64,000 bases of DNA from Qipengyuania flavescens (GTDB lineage: Bacteria > Pseudomonadota > Alphaproteobacteria > Sphingomonadales > Sphingomonadaceae), in the NCBI RefSeq assembly GCF_029688735.1, contig NZ_JARULD010000002.1, positions 866,392 through 930,391 of the forward strand, read 5' to 3'. A model generated the notes under the pieces. That model saw only the letters and a program-made list of their open reading frames with translations. It did no database searches and was not told the origin of the DNA. A program made the translations under genes and the position numbers. Below, piece by piece: positions 20,469-32,718 of this stretch (position 1 is its first letter; every line of letters begins with the position of its first letter).

Positions 20469-22499
20469 ATGGCCACCAAGTCGAAGTCCACCGACAAGGA
20501 CGACGCACCTCTGATCGACCTCAACGAGGCATCGATCAAGAAGCTGATCACCAAGGCAAAGAAGAAGGGCTACGTCACCTATGACGAGCTCAACGACGCT
20601 TTGCCGCAAGGCGAGATGAGCTCCGACCAGATCGAGGACATCCAGTCGGCCCTCTCCGACATGGGCGTGCAGATCGTCGAAAGCGACGAGGACGCCGAGG
20701 CGGCCGAGGACGAGGCCAACGAGGTCGAGGAAATCTCGATTGAGGGCAAGGCCGACAAGAAGGACGCCAAGAAGGCTCCCGCCGCGGCCCCAAAGAAGCT
20801 GGCCGCCGGCGAACGCACGGACGATCCGGTGCGCATGTACCTGCGCGAAATGGGCGCCGTGGAGCTGCTCAGCCGCGAAGGCGAGATCGCCATCGCCAAG
20901 CGGATCGAAGCCGGCCGCGACATGATGATCATCGGCCTGTGCCAGAGCCCGATCACCTTCCATGCCATCATCCAATGGTCCGAGGCGCTCAATGCCGAGG
21001 AAATGCAGCTGCGCGAGATTCTCGATCTCGACGCCATGCTCTCCAAGGAACCGCCGGCCGACAAGATGGCCGAAGACGCCGAGGACGATGACGACGACGG
21101 CGAAATCTCCGAGGAAACCGCCGGCCCCACCATCCGCGACGACGACGAAGACGAGGATAGCGACGAGACCTCCGAAGACGAGGACGGCGAGGAAGGTTCG
21201 TCCAAGAAGGACGACGACGAGGACGAGGACAACACCATGTCCCTCGCCCAGATGGAAGCGGCGCTGAAGCCCGACGCGATCGAGCGCTTCGCCCGCATCA
21301 CCGACCTGTTCGGCAAGTTCGAAAAGCTCCAGAAGGAACGGGTCGACCTGATGGCGAAGGGTGAGAACTTCACCGCCGCCAAGGAAAAGAAATACGAGGC
21401 GCTGAGCGAACAGCTCACTGCCGAAGTCGAAAGCGTCCAGTTCCACGCGACCAAGATCGAGTTCCTGGTCGACAACCTGTATGCCTTCAACCGCCGCCTG
21501 ACCGCGCTGGGCGGCCAGATGCTGCGCCTGGCGGAGCGTCACAAGGTCAAGCGCGTCGACTTCCTCGATGCCTATATCGGCAACGAGCTCGACGACACCT
21601 GGATGGACGACCGGGTCAAGAAGGACAAGAAATGGGCTGCCTTCGCCGAGAAGGAAGCCGACGCGATCGATCGTATCCGCACGGAAATCGCCGACATCGC
21701 CAGCCAGACCGGCATGGCGCTGGAAGAATTCCGCCGCATCGTGAACATGGTCCAGAAAGGCGAGCGCGAGGCGCGTATCGCCAAGAAGGAAATGGTCGAG
21801 GCGAACCTGCGGCTGGTGATCTCCATCGCGAAGAAATACACCAACCGCGGGCTGCAATTCCTGGACCTGATTCAGGAGGGCAACATCGGCCTGATGAAGG
21901 CGGTCGACAAGTTCGAATACCGTCGCGGCTACAAGTTCAGCACCTATGCGACCTGGTGGATTCGACAGGCCATTACCCGCTCGATCGCGGACCAGGCGCG
22001 CACCATCCGTATCCCGGTCCACATGATCGAGACGATTAACAAGCTGGTGCGCTGCAGCCGCCAGTTCCTGCACGATCAGGGCCGCGAGCCGACCCCGGAA
22101 GAGATGGCGGAGAAGCTCTCCATGCCGCTCGAAAAGGTGCGCAAGGTGATGAAGATCGCCAAGGAGCCCATCAGCCTCGAAACGCCAATCGGCGACGAGG
22201 AGGATTCGCACCTCGGCGATTTCATCGAAGACAAGAATGCGATCATCCCGGTGGATGCGGCGATCCAGGCGAACCTCAAGGAAACGGTTACCCGCGTCCT
22301 CGCCAGCCTTACTCCGCGCGAAGAACGCGTGCTCCGCATGCGTTTCGGCATCGGCATGAACACCGATCACACGCTGGAGGAAGTCGGCCAGCAGTTCTCC
22401 GTGACCCGCGAACGTATCCGCCAGATCGAGGCCAAGGCCCTGCGCAAGCTCAAGCACCCGAGCCGCAGCCGCAAGATGCGCTCATTCCTTGATCAGTAG
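20469..22499 (+). CDS. rpoD: RNA polymerase primary sigma factor RpoD
   Basis: Housekeeping sigma factor. With the ATG at 20469 it is 676 aa. Region 1.1 spans about residues 15-80, then a very acidic Asp/Glu segment (about 195-260) lies in the non-conserved region between 1.2 and 2.1. Region 2 is unmistakable ([35 protein letters not shown]), region 3 follows, and region 4 ends with the -35-binding HTH ([20 protein letters not shown]). An in-frame TTG at 20457 is less likely. Confidence 0.97.
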   Translation: MATKSKSTDKDDAPLIDLNEASIKKLITKAKKKGYVTYDELNDALPQGEMSSDQIEDIQSALSDMGVQIVESDEDAEAAEDEANEVEEISIEGKADKKDAKKAPAAAPKKLAAGERTDDPVRMYLREMGAVELLSREGEIAIAKRIEAGRDMMIIGLCQSPITFHAIIQWSEALNAEEMQLREILDLDAMLSKEPPADKMAEDAEDDDDDGEISEETAGPTIRDDDEDEDSDETSEDEDGEEGSSKKDDDEDEDNTMSLAQMEAALKPDAIERFARITDLFGKFEKLQKERVDLMAKGENFTAAKEKKYEALSEQLTAEVESVQFHATKIEFLVDNLYAFNRRLTALGGQMLRLAERHKVKRVDFLDAYIGNELDDTWMDDRVKKDKKWAAFAEKEADAIDRIRTEIADIASQTGMALEEFRRIVNMVQKGEREARIAKKEMVEANLRLVISIAKKYTNRGLQFLDLIQEGNIGLMKAVDKFEYRRGYKFSTYATWWIRQAITRSIADQARTIRIPVHMIETINKLVRCSRQFLHDQGREPTPEEMAEKLSMPLEKVRKVMKIAKEPISLETPIGDEEDSHLGDFIEDKNAIIPVDAAIQANLKETVTRVLASLTPREERVLRMRFGIGMNTDHTLEEVGQQFSVTRERIRQIEAKALRKLKHPSRSRKMRSFLDQ

Positions 22500-22649
22500 G
22501 TTTGCGGTGCTCGGAATTGTGGCCGATTAAACACACCTCTCTCCTGCTAGCTAAGATACAGGAACCGCTGGCCCGGCCGACCATTGAGCATCCACCGGGC
22601 AGGCGCAGCTGTCCGACATCTATTGTACGTCGCGTCTAGTGGGTCCGGA

Positions 22650-24062
22650 ATGACAATCGATTTCCAGTTGGTTCTGGCGAAATCCCCCAATCCCTATGTT
22701 CTGCTCGACCGAAGTTTTTGCATTGAATGGGCGAACGACGCCTATCTTGCGGCGACCATGCGCGAGTTGGAGGACATCGTCGGACGCAATATGTTCGACG
22801 CTTTTCCGAGTGAAGGCGAACCGCGCCGTCAACTGACGAAATCGCTTGAGAGAGTCCTCGAAACTGGCGAAGCCGACGAGATCGCACATATTCGCTATGA
22901 TATCCCAAACAGTAGCGGTGATTTCGATGTTCATACCTGGAGCGCGACGCACACACCCATCCTCGACGAGGAGGAGCGCGTTACGCATATCCTTCAGCAC
23001 ACCGTCCGAATTACCGATCTCGACGAGGTAGAGGGACCAAGAAATGTCGCAGGGGTAGCTCGTCGGGCCGAAGCAGTCGAACAACGCTACCAAGGAGCCG
23101 CTCGCCAACTGGACCGTTTTAGGGCGATGCTCGAACAGGCCCCGGGTTTCGTCGCCGTTCTCGCAGGTAGGAACCACAGGTTCGTCATGGCCAATGCGGC
23201 CTATCGCCAATTAATCGGCGAGAGAAAACTTGACGGGAGGCCGGTTGCCGAAGCTTTGCCGGAGGTGGAGGCCCAAGGCTTCATTGATATTCTCGACCGC
23301 GTACGGGAAACTGGCCAACCCTATTTCGGCCAGAAGGAACGCGTGCTCCTCCAGCAGAAAAACAGCGATCGGCTCGAACCTCGCTTTCTCGAATTCATCT
23401 TCCAGCCGATACATGGAGAAGACGGGTTTCGAGGTATTCTCGTACAAGGGCACGATGTTACAGAGGAGGTTGCAGCAGAGGAGCAGCAAACCATCCTCAT
23501 CAATGAACTCAATCACCGTGTGAAAAACACACTTGCGGTGGTTCAAGGCATTGCACAGCAGACTTTTCGCGACATGTCGCAAGTCCAAGAGCGTAAAGCC
23601 TTCACGGATCGGCTCAATGCCCTCGCGACCGCCCACAATCACCTGACTGCTCGCAATTGGGAGACGGCGGATATGGAGTCCGTTGTCCGCCAAGGGCTGG
23701 AAGCCATAGCACCAGATGATCCCTCTCGAATTACCATCGAAGGTCCATCGGTACTTTTGCCGCCACAGATGGCCGTGTCCCTTGCGATGGTGATCCACGA
23801 ACTTGGTACGAATGCGATAAAGTACGGTGCACTCTCAGCATCCGATGGCTCCGTCGAAATCTCCTGGAATACAGATTTTCAAGGGAATGATACCCGCCTG
23901 ACATTCGAATGGACCGAGCGGGGAGGTCCTGTAGCAACCCCGCCAAACCGTTCTGGATTTGGCACACGATTGATTGGCCGGGGTTTGGGAACGCCCGGCG
24001 GAAATGCCAGTCTCGATTTCCGCCCAGAAGGTCTGCACTATCAGTTGGATACGATCTTGTGA
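22650..24062 (+). CDS. PAS-containing HWE-family sensor histidine kinase
   Basis: A soluble 470-aa kinase. Two PAS-like domains (about residues 5-125 and 155-280) precede a transmitter with the HWE/HisKA_2 features: H-box ELNHRVKNTLAVV (His near 289), HELGTNAIKYGAL as N-box, the EWTERGGP that carries the W-x-E signature, and GFGTRLIGRGL. There is no membrane segment, so the cue is probably intracellular, perhaps light, redox or a ligand read by PAS. The ATG at 22650 is preferred over a TTG at 22584. GC content is visibly lower than in neighbouring rpoD and glyA. It overlaps the response regulator gene by GTGA. Confidence 0.88.
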   Translation: MTIDFQLVLAKSPNPYVLLDRSFCIEWANDAYLAATMRELEDIVGRNMFDAFPSEGEPRRQLTKSLERVLETGEADEIAHIRYDIPNSSGDFDVHTWSATHTPILDEEERVTHILQHTVRITDLDEVEGPRNVAGVARRAEAVEQRYQGAARQLDRFRAMLEQAPGFVAVLAGRNHRFVMANAAYRQLIGERKLDGRPVAEALPEVEAQGFIDILDRVRETGQPYFGQKERVLLQQKNSDRLEPRFLEFIFQPIHGEDGFRGILVQGHDVTEEVAAEEQQTILINELNHRVKNTLAVVQGIAQQTFRDMSQVQERKAFTDRLNALATAHNHLTARNWETADMESVVRQGLEAIAPDDPSRITIEGPSVLLPPQMAVSLAMVIHELGTNAIKYGALSASDGSVEISWNTDFQGNDTRLTFEWTERGGPVATPPNRSGFGTRLIGRGLGTPGGNASLDFRPEGLHYQLDTIL

Positions 24063-24412
24063 CACTTGCTGACCGCCACATCATGGTGCTGGAAGATGAA
24101 GCAATTATCGCCTTCGGTCTCGAGGACATGCTTCTGGAGATTGGCGCTAGCGTTGCGGTCGCGACTTCTATTACAGAAGCGTTTGCAATGCTTGCCGACA
24201 ACGATTTCGATTTTGCGGTGCTGGACGTCAATCTTCACGGCGAAAAAAGCTATCCGGTGGCAGACCGGTTGCTCGAGGCGGGCGTCGAGTTTATTTTTGC
24301 CACCGGTTATGGCGATGCCGAGCATCCCGAGCGTTTTCGCCAGGTCCCGACCGTTACCAAACCGTATAGCGTAGAGCAGATTCAGGCTGCCGCTTCATCT
24401 CCTCGGATTTAA
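24059..24412 (+). CDS. Single-domain response regulator
   Basis: A 117-aa receiver domain without an output domain. Acidic pocket residues E/D at 12-13, phospho-acceptor Asp near 56 (FAVLDVNLHG), the conserved Thr in FATGYG and Lys in VTKPYS are all present. The GTG start overlaps the kinase stop (GTGA), making this its cognate partner. Such small regulators act by protein contact or as phosphate sinks. Confidence 0.87.
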   Translation: MTLADRHIMVLEDEAIIAFGLEDMLLEIGASVAVATSITEAFAMLADNDFDFAVLDVNLHGEKSYPVADRLLEAGVEFIFATGYGDAEHPERFRQVPTVTKPYSVEQIQAAASSPRI

Positions 24413-24417
24413 ATTGG

Positions 24418-24435
24418 GCCGTTGAAGACAACGGC
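24418..24435 (+). terminator. Small hairpin after the two-component pair
   Basis: A perfect 7-bp stem GCCGTTG-AAGA-CAACGGC starts 5 nt after the response regulator stop. No T-run follows, so termination is uncertain; it may only mark the 3' end of this unit before rpiB. Confidence 0.35.
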
Positions 24436-24468
24436 ACATTACGGTGGCACAGCAGGGGCTAAAGCATT

Positions 24469-24918
24469 ATGGCCCCCATCATGCGTATCGCCATCGCCTC
24501 CGACCATGCCGCCATCGAACTCAAAGCCGAGCTGCGGGACTGGTTGATCGAGCAGGGCCATGAGGTCGCAGACCTCGGGCCGGAGACCACCGACAGCGTC
24601 GATTATCCGGATTTCGGCTACAAACTCGCCAGTGTGATTGCCGATGGTACGGCCGAGCGCGGTGTGGCGCTGTGCGGATCGGGTATTGGCATCTCGATGA
24701 GTGCTAACCGTAATCCTGCCGTGCGATGCGCGCTCGTTTCGGAGCCACTTTCCGCCAGCCTCGCCCGCGAGCATAATGACGCGAATTGCATTGCCATGGG
24801 CGCGCGCCTCACCGGCAGCGACATGGCCAAGGCGTGTCTCACCGCGTTCCTCGAAACGGAATTCGGCGGCGGTCGCCATCAGCGCCGCGTTGACAAGCTC
24901 TCAAACCCGGAATTCTGA
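24469..24918 (+). CDS. rpiB: Ribose-5-phosphate isomerase B
   Basis: Interconverts ribose 5-phosphate and ribulose 5-phosphate. 149 aa with the LacAB_rpiB hallmarks: [14 protein letters not shown] at the start, [10 protein letters not shown], and the substrate loop [12 protein letters not shown], plus [14 protein letters not shown]. An ATG at 24481 would drop four residues. glyA follows after 2 nt. Confidence 0.95.
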   Translation: MAPIMRIAIASDHAAIELKAELRDWLIEQGHEVADLGPETTDSVDYPDFGYKLASVIADGTAERGVALCGSGIGISMSANRNPAVRCALVSEPLSASLAREHNDANCIAMGARLTGSDMAKACLTAFLETEFGGGRHQRRVDKLSNPEF

Positions 24919-24920
24919 TC

Positions 24921-26246
24921 ATGGCTACCCAGGCAAAAGACACATCCCGCGAACAGTCTCGCTCCTCTGGGGATCGCTTCTGGCACGACAGCCTCGCCGC
25001 GGCAGACCCCGAGATATACGGCGCCATCCGTAAGGAGCTATCGCGCCAGCAGGACAAGATCGAGCTGATCGCGAGTGAGAACATCGCCTCGACCGCCGTG
25101 CTTGAAGCGACCGGCAGCGTGTTTACCAACAAATACGCCGAGGGTTATCCGGGCAAGCGTTACTACGGCGGCTGCGACTATGCCGACGTGGTCGAGACGC
25201 TGGCGATCGAGCGCGCGAAGGAGCTGTTCGGCTGCAACTTCGCCAATGTGCAGCCCAATTCGGGCAGCCAGATGAACCAGGCCGTGTTTCTCGCCCTGCT
25301 GCAGCCGGGCGATACCTTTATGGGCCTCGACCTAAATTCGGGCGGTCACCTGACGCACGGTTCGCCGGTCAACATGAGCGGCAAGTGGTTCAATCCGGTC
25401 AGCTATGGCGTGCGGCAGGACGACGAGCTGATCGACATGGACGCCGTGATGGCGACCGCGAAGGAGCACAAGCCCAAGCTCATTATCGCCGGCGGCACCG
25501 CCTATTCGCGCGTATGGGATTGGGAGGCCTTCCGCAAGGTTGCGGACGAGGTCGGCGCCTACCTGATGGTGGACATGAGCCACATCTCCGGCCTCGTGGC
25601 GGGCGGCGCGCACCCCTCGCCCTTCCCGCATGCCGATATCGTGACCACAACGACGCACAAGAGCCTGCGCGGTCCGCGTTCCGGCGTGATCCTGTGGAAC
25701 GACGAGAAATACACCAAGCCGATCAACATGGCCGTCTTCCCCGGCATGCAGGGCGGCCCGCTGATGCATGTCGTTGCCGCGAAGGCGGTCGCCTTCGGCG
25801 AGGCGCTGCGGCCGGACTTCAAGGATTACGCACGGCGCGTGGTCGACAACGCCCGCGCGCTGGCCAAGAGCATCGAGGCGAACGGCCTGCGGGTCGTTTC
25901 CGGCGGCACGGACAACCACTCCATGCTGGTCGACCTCACCGCCAAGGACGTGACGGGCAAGGCTGCCGAAGCAGGTCTCGACCGGGCATGGCTGACCTGC
26001 AACAAGAATGGCATCCCGTTCGATACGCGCAGCCCCTTTGTCACCAGCGGCGTCCGTCTCGGCACGCCGGCGGGTACGACGCGCGGCTTTGGGCCGACGG
26101 AATTCGAGCAGATCGGCAAGCTTATAACGGAAGTCGTCGACGGCTTGTCGAAGAACGGTCCCGAAGGCGACGCGCAGGTGGAAGATAGCGTGCGCAATCG
26201 CGTGAGCGAGCTGTGCGCAAAATTCCCCGTCTATCCCGGAAGGTAA
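24921..26246 (+). CDS. glyA: Serine hydroxymethyltransferase
   Basis: PLP enzyme that converts serine and tetrahydrofolate to glycine and methylene-THF. 441 aa; [20 protein letters not shown] and the PLP-lysine motif [14 protein letters not shown] are present. It is co-oriented with rpiB, a small membrane protein, nrdR and trmJ, with gaps under 10 nt, so this is one operon. Confidence 0.97.
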   Translation: MATQAKDTSREQSRSSGDRFWHDSLAAADPEIYGAIRKELSRQQDKIELIASENIASTAVLEATGSVFTNKYAEGYPGKRYYGGCDYADVVETLAIERAKELFGCNFANVQPNSGSQMNQAVFLALLQPGDTFMGLDLNSGGHLTHGSPVNMSGKWFNPVSYGVRQDDELIDMDAVMATAKEHKPKLIIAGGTAYSRVWDWEAFRKVADEVGAYLMVDMSHISGLVAGGAHPSPFPHADIVTTTTHKSLRGPRSGVILWNDEKYTKPINMAVFPGMQGGPLMHVVAAKAVAFGEALRPDFKDYARRVVDNARALAKSIEANGLRVVSGGTDNHSMLVDLTAKDVTGKAAEAGLDRAWLTCNKNGIPFDTRSPFVTSGVRLGTPAGTTRGFGPTEFEQIGKLITEVVDGLSKNGPEGDAQVEDSVRNRVSELCAKFPVYPGR

Positions 26247-26250
26247 AGCG

Positions 26251-26472
26251 ATGAGCCAGGACGATTACGACAAGGGTTATGATCTGGGCGAGCGCGCCCG
26301 GACCGAGGCGAAGGCCATGGCCAAGGAAGGCATGAGCCACCCCTCTACCAAGCCGGTGCTGACCGGCGCAGCCGTTGGCGTTGTCGCTGCGGCGCTGTTG
26401 CCGGTGATCACCTGGCCGATCGGCCTGGCAGCCGGAGCGGGATACGCATTCTACAACAGGATCAAGAAGTAA
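26251..26472 (+). CDS. Small membrane protein of unknown function
   Basis: A 73-aa protein: charged N-terminal half (SQDDYDKGYDLGERARTEAK) and one glycine/alanine-rich hydrophobic segment at about residues 38-65 ending in YNRIKK. It starts 4 nt after glyA and ends 8 nt before nrdR, which argues for a real translated gene in the operon. I cannot name a family. Confidence 0.7.
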   Translation: MSQDDYDKGYDLGERARTEAKAMAKEGMSHPSTKPVLTGAAVGVVAAALLPVITWPIGLAAGAGYAFYNRIKK

Positions 26473-26480
26473 CCACCTGA

Positions 26481-26948
26481 ATGCGATGCCCTTTCTGTGC
26501 CCATGACGACAGCCAAGTAAAGGACAGTCGTCCGACCGAGGATTCCACGTCGATCCGCCGCCGCCGCCAGTGTTCGAGCTGCGGGGCGCGCTTCACCACG
26601 TTCGAGCGGGTGCAATTGCGCGAGGTGACCGTCGTCAAATCAGGCGATCGCCGCCAGCCCTTCGATCGCGCCAAGCTGGAGCAGTCGATCACCCTGGCCT
26701 GCCGCAAGCGCGACGTTCCGCAGGAGCGGATCGACCAGTTAGCGAGCGGGATTCAGCGCCAGGTCGAAACCGCGGGCGAGGCCGAGATTGCCTCGCAACG
26801 GATCGGCGAGATGGTGATGGACGGCCTGCGCCAGATCGACAGCGTCGCCTATATCCGCTTCGCCAGCGTCTATCGCGACTTCAGCGAGGCCCGCGATTTC
26901 GAAGAGTTCGCCAGCACGGTACAGGACGCGGCGAATGAGCGAAGCTGA
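26481..26948 (+). CDS. nrdR: Transcriptional repressor NrdR
   Basis: ATP/dATP-sensing repressor of ribonucleotide reductase genes. 155 aa with the zinc ribbon at residues 3-34 ([19 protein letters not shown]) and an ATP-cone domain ([20 protein letters not shown]). It is next to glyA as in many alphaproteobacteria. Its end overlaps trmJ by 14 nt. Confidence 0.96.
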   Translation: MRCPFCAHDDSQVKDSRPTEDSTSIRRRRQCSSCGARFTTFERVQLREVTVVKSGDRRQPFDRAKLEQSITLACRKRDVPQERIDQLASGIQRQVETAGEAEIASQRIGEMVMDGLRQIDSVAYIRFASVYRDFSEARDFEEFASTVQDAANERS

Positions 26949-27663
26949 CACGCGCAAGCCAGTGGTCGTGCTCGTCCGGCCGCAGCTTGGCGAGAATATC
27001 GGTAAGGCGGCGAGGGCGATGCTCAATTTCGGGCTGACGGAGCTGCGCCTGGTCGAGCCGCGCGATGGCTGGCCCAATCCTTCTGCAGGTCCGGCCGCTG
27101 CGGGTGCCGATGTCGTGCTCGAACGAGCGCAAGTCTACGCTACCACCGCAGAAGCCGTGGCCGATTGCGCGCATGTCTACGCCACAACAGTTCGCAAGCG
27201 CGGCGTCACCAAACCGGTCGTGACGCCGGAGGAAGCTGCAAGGCAAATGGCCGGGAATATCGGGCGGAGCGCCTTCCTGTTCGGCCCGGAACGCTCAGGT
27301 CTCGAAACAGACGACGTCGCTCTTGCCCGCGCGATCCTGACTGTGCCGATTAATCCGGACTTCGGGTCGCTCAACCTGGCGCAGGCAGTGATCCTGTGCG
27401 CGTATGAATGGTCGAAGCACGAAACGCTGGTGCAGCCGACGCAGGAAGCTCTGCTCCCGCCCGCGCCGCAGGACGATCTCGAAGGTCTGATCGACCATCT
27501 CGACCGTATGCTCGAACCGAAGGGCTATTTCCTGCCCGAAAGCCGGGCGGAAGCCACGCGGCGGACCTTGCGCGGGGTGCTGACGAAGCCGGGCTGGAAC
27601 CACCTCGAGGTACGCACGCTGCGGGGCGTGCTGTCATCGCTCCAGCGCGAGCCTAAGCCCTGA
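26935..27663 (+). CDS. trmJ: tRNA (cytidine/uridine-2'-O-)-methyltransferase, TrmH family
   Basis: SPOUT methyltransferase expected to methylate the ribose of tRNA position 32. 242 aa with the family motifs [31 protein letters not shown] and the knot segment [13 protein letters not shown]. The start overlaps nrdR. Its stop overlaps the convergent chorismate mutase gene by 11 bp. Confidence 0.9.
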   Translation: MSEADTRKPVVVLVRPQLGENIGKAARAMLNFGLTELRLVEPRDGWPNPSAGPAAAGADVVLERAQVYATTAEAVADCAHVYATTVRKRGVTKPVVTPEEAARQMAGNIGRSAFLFGPERSGLETDDVALARAILTVPINPDFGSLNLAQAVILCAYEWSKHETLVQPTQEALLPPAPQDDLEGLIDHLDRMLEPKGYFLPESRAEATRRTLRGVLTKPGWNHLEVRTLRGVLSSLQREPKP

Positions 27664-27964
27664 TCCGGTCCCACTCCTCGAGTTCGTAAGCGATCGAGGT
27701 TTCGACCAGAAGTTCCCAGATTTCGGCTATTTTCTCGGACGGAAGCGCGCGCGCGTCGGCGTCCGTCACAGCATTGCCGATGACTTGAGCCTTTCGGATT
27801 TCATCGCGGACCACATTGCGGTCGGTCTTGATGCGGGCGGCCGCTCGCATGTAGGCGAAGCGGCGGTCGAGCAGTTCCATCAGCTGCCGGTCGGTGGTAT
27901 CGACCCCGACCCGCACTTCGCTCATGTCGGTGCAGTCTTCGGGGAGCTTGATTGTGTCGTCCAT
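27653..27964 (-). CDS. Chorismate mutase
   Basis: A 103-aa, all-helical AroQ-class mutase converting chorismate to prephenate for Phe/Tyr synthesis. The pattern DRQLMELLDRRF, then RIKTDRNVVRDEIRKAQVI and EIWELLVETSIAYE matches the family, with the usual Arg and Lys active-site positions. The ATG at 27964 gives a normal length. It is divergent from rpsD. Confidence 0.88.
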   Translation of the reverse strand: MDDTIKLPEDCTDMSEVRVGVDTTDRQLMELLDRRFAYMRAAARIKTDRNVVRDEIRKAQVIGNAVTDADARALPSEKIAEIWELLVETSIAYELEEWDRIRA

Positions 27965-28172
27965 GGCGGTGCGCACTGCCCTCCCCGCACCGCTTTGTCG
28001 AGCGCCTATCTCGGCGCTTGACGATTGGCGCAAAACTGCTATTCGCGCGCCTCGCTAATTGGCCCCGCACCCCGGTGAAGCGGTGGCCGCGCCGGACCCC
28101 TGTCGTCCGACGGTGCGATGCCGGGTTAAATGGCGGGCACTACGTCCGCTCAGCAAATCGAAGGAAAGACTT

Positions 28173-28787
28173 ATGTCGAAGCGCAAGAGCGCCAAGTACA
28201 AACTCGACCGCCGGATGGGTGAGAACATCTGGGGTCGCCCGAATTCCCCGGTCAACAAGCGTTCCTACGGTCCCGGCCAGCACGGCCAGCGCCGCAAGGG
28301 CAAGATGTCCGACTTCGGCCTGCAGCTGCGCGCCAAGCAGAAGCTGAAGGGCTATTACGGCGACGTGACCGAGAAGCAGTTCAAGCGCACCTATACCGAA
28401 GCGTCCAAGATGAAGGGCGACACTGGCCAGAACCTGATCGGCTTGCTGGAACAGCGCCTCGACATGGTCGTGTATCGCGCCAAGTTCGCGCCGACCATCT
28501 TCGCCGCCCGCCAGATCGTGAGCCATGGCCACATCTACCTCAACGGCGTGAAGACCAATGTCGCATCGGCCCGCGTCAAGGTCGGCGACGTCGTCAGCCT
28601 CGGCAAGAAGGCGCAGGATATGGCGCTGGTGATCGAAGCGCAGAGCCTGCCCGAGCGCGAAATTCCCGACTACGTTGCGCCCGACGGCACCGACAAGGTT
28701 ACTTTCACCCGCGTCCCGAAGCTCGATGAAGTGCCCTATCCGGTCACTATGGAACCGAACCTCGTGGTCGAGTTCTACTCGCGCTAA
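28173..28787 (+). CDS. rpsD: 30S ribosomal protein S4
   Basis: 204-aa primary rRNA-binding protein of the small subunit. It has the N-terminal basic region ([20 protein letters not shown]), [11 protein letters not shown] and the S4 RNA-binding domain ([20 protein letters not shown]). The ATG at 28173 follows AAGGAAAG. It appears to be monocistronic, ending at a terminator 20 nt beyond the stop. Confidence 0.97.
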   Translation: MSKRKSAKYKLDRRMGENIWGRPNSPVNKRSYGPGQHGQRRKGKMSDFGLQLRAKQKLKGYYGDVTEKQFKRTYTEASKMKGDTGQNLIGLLEQRLDMVVYRAKFAPTIFAARQIVSHGHIYLNGVKTNVASARVKVGDVVSLGKKAQDMALVIEAQSLPEREIPDYVAPDGTDKVTFTRVPKLDEVPYPVTMEPNLVVEFYSR

Positions 28788-28807
28788 GAAACGACGATAT
28801 GGTCACG

Positions 28808-28839
28808 AAAGGGGCGGTCCTGCGGGGCCGCCCTTTTTC
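28808..28839 (+). terminator. Rho-independent terminator of rpsD
   Basis: Stem AAAGGGGCGG (28808-28817) pairs with CCGCCCTTTT (28828-28837) over 10 bp with one G-U, a 10-nt loop, and the T-run TTTTT overlapping the 3' arm. Confidence 0.85.
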
Positions 28840-28908
28840 GTTTCAATCCGTCGCGTTTTCAGGGGGTTGGCCGGAACCAGCTGCCTTTTTGAGACTTCCG
28901 ATGATACT

Positions 28909-29079
28909 ATGACACAATATCGCTTCGTGACGCCGAACAGGCGCGGAAAATGGTACGATAACCTGCGCGACGCGCAGTCCTTCGCCAATGCAATCGGTGC
29001 CGGCTTTCTGGACGCGGCGGGCCGTTTCGTGCCCTACCGCGGCACGATCCTCGAAATGCGGGAGAAGTCCGCGGCTTGA
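28909..29079 (+). CDS. Small protein of unknown function
   Basis: A 56-aa, soluble, basic product (MTQYRFVTPNRRGKWYDNL ...). No family recognised. Amino-acid composition looks protein-like, with a plausible beta-alpha-beta pattern. The ribosome binding site is weak, and a TTG at 28867 could extend it by 14 residues. It stands alone between the rpsD terminator and a convergent peptidase gene. Confidence 0.5.
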   Translation: MTQYRFVTPNRRGKWYDNLRDAQSFANAIGAGFLDAAGRFVPYRGTILEMREKSAA

Positions 29080-29083
29080 GTGG

Positions 29084-29848
29084 TCAGCGGCGAGACGCAA
29101 CCCTGAGCGCACCGAAGATAATTATGACCGCGGTGGCGGTTATCAGAGCGCCCCACAGCCAATAGGGGAGAAGTAGCGCTTCCTCGATGGCGCCGGTGTC
29201 GGAAGTGATGAACTCGCCTCCGACATATCCACCGTCGCTAAATAGATAGCCCAGATCACGCCAGAGGCTGATCGCCGCCTGCACGCCCAGCAGCTCGATC
29301 GCAAAGCGCTGCGCCTTGTGACTGCCCCAGAGTGCGGCAGCAACACAGATCGCTGCGAACGCAGGCAGGACGATCCACCCGGCAAGTGATCGCACCCAGA
29401 CGATGGTGGATATGGCGAGGACGATACCGAGCCCGGTGAGCAGGATACGGGTAGCCGCGCGACTGCGCGAACCGAGGATGAGCAGCGATCCTGCAACCGA
29501 AGGTCCAAGCAAGCCGACCGCCGCGGTCAGCGCTCGTGAAAGCCGCGACGGCTCGCCCGGCCACGACGAAAGGGCGTAACCCGACCCGTTCGGGAAGATC
29601 ACCAGCTCGTCGAAGCGTGCGCCCAGCGCCATCGAGGTAAGGCCATGACCCATCTCGTGAAACCAGGTGGCCAGCAGCGAGAACGGGTAAAGTACCAATT
29701 GGCCGAAAGGCACCTGCCACAACATGACCGTGATGATGGCGATCACTAGCAAATAGCTCTCCTGCCTGGGAGCGACCTTAGCATGCGGTAGCGACCAAGC
29801 CGCAGCAGGATGAGCCGCCTGTCGTTTTCGCCGGGAGAATAGGGCCAT
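29084..29848 (-). CDS. M50 family metallopeptidase-like membrane protein
   Basis: A 254-aa membrane protein with six or so hydrophobic segments. The HExxH zinc motif is in the second segment (TWFHEMGHGLTSMALG), as in M50B-type intramembrane proteases. I do not see a confident site-2-protease NPDG partner motif, so activity is likely but unproven. It lies directly downstream of tgt on the same strand. Confidence 0.75.
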   Translation of the reverse strand: MALFSRRKRQAAHPAAAWSLPHAKVAPRQESYLLVIAIITVMLWQVPFGQLVLYPFSLLATWFHEMGHGLTSMALGARFDELVIFPNGSGYALSSWPGEPSRLSRALTAAVGLLGPSVAGSLLILGSRSRAATRILLTGLGIVLAISTIVWVRSLAGWIVLPAFAAICVAAALWGSHKAQRFAIELLGVQAAISLWRDLGYLFSDGGYVGGEFITSDTGAIEEALLLPYWLWGALITATAVIIIFGALRVASRR

Positions 29849-29857
29849 CCTCCCTAG

Positions 29858-31947
<2,090 letters not shown>

Positions 31948-31996
31948 GGGCGAGCGCCTAGCGTGCTCGGCGCGACCTCGCCACCCCGTATAGGAA

Positions 31997-32026
31997 GAAG
32001 GCCGGCTCCCTTGCGGAAACCGGCCT
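31997..32026 (-). terminator. Terminator-like hairpin after the outer-membrane barrel gene
   Basis: In the minus direction AGGCCGG pairs with CCGGCCT with extra pairs inside the loop, followed by TCTTC. It is 27 nt past the stop of the 32053-32607 gene. Confidence 0.5.
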
Positions 32027-32052
32027 CATCGAAGACTTTGATAGAAGTGCTA

Positions 32053-32607
32053 TCAGAAGCGCAGGCCGACGCCGACCGTTGCGCGCATCGTGTCGAAGCT
32101 GATCGTGTCGAGATTGCCGCGCACGAAAGCACGACCGACCGGAACATCCGCGCCGATGCCGACAAGGTAATCACTCTCGGTATCGTCGATGCCGTCGAAA
32201 TCGATCGAATCGTCGTTGATGATTTCGCTATAATCGACTTTGATCGCCTGGATGCCGGCACGACCATAAATCTTCGCACCGCCGGGGACGCTGAAGCCGA
32301 GACGGGCATTCGCGCCGTAATCGCCGTCCAGCGCGTCAGTGCCGAAATTGTAGTTGGCTTCCGCGCCGATGAAGAGCGCGGGGCCGACGGGGACGTCGTA
32401 GCCGGCGAAGACGCCGAAGATCGGGCTCGAATCGTCGAGTTCGAGGCCCGGGCCGATGTCTTCCAACTCGTCGTCGAGGCCGAGGTCGTGGACGCCGGCC
32501 TGGACGCCGATGAAGCCGTTACCCGGCACCACGTCCTGCGCCTGCGCAGCGCTCGGCAGCGCGATGGCTGCTGCTGCGGCGGCGGTGATGAATGCGATTT
32601 TCTTCAT
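32053..32607 (-). CDS. Small OmpA-like/porin-family outer-membrane barrel
   Basis: A 184-aa exported protein: signal peptide MKKIAFITAAAAAAIALP ending AQA-Q, then about eight beta strands with acidic loops rich in Asp (LDDELEDIG, NDDSIDFDGIDDTESD), ending in GVGLRF, the terminal Phe recognised by the BAM complex. It resembles OmpW/Ail-type eight-stranded barrels; ligand unknown. Confidence 0.8.
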   Translation of the reverse strand: MKKIAFITAAAAAAIALPSAAQAQDVVPGNGFIGVQAGVHDLGLDDELEDIGPGLELDDSSPIFGVFAGYDVPVGPALFIGAEANYNFGTDALDGDYGANARLGFSVPGGAKIYGRAGIQAIKVDYSEIINDDSIDFDGIDDTESDYLVGIGADVPVGRAFVRGNLDTISFDTMRATVGVGLRF

Positions 32608-32718
32608 GTTCTATCCTTGAATCTGTAGCGCCGTTTCCCGTGGCGCACCGGCGCAATTGCGCCCGACCGGCTGTCCGGATTCTGAACGCGGAAAGAGCCT
32701 GTCAGAAAGGTTCGGCGA

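Noticed and set aside
22561..22585. GGAAC-N16-CATT ahead of the histidine kinase as an EcfG promoter
   Set aside because: The -10 element lacks the G of CGTT, so the match is too weak next to the perfect site at 8614.
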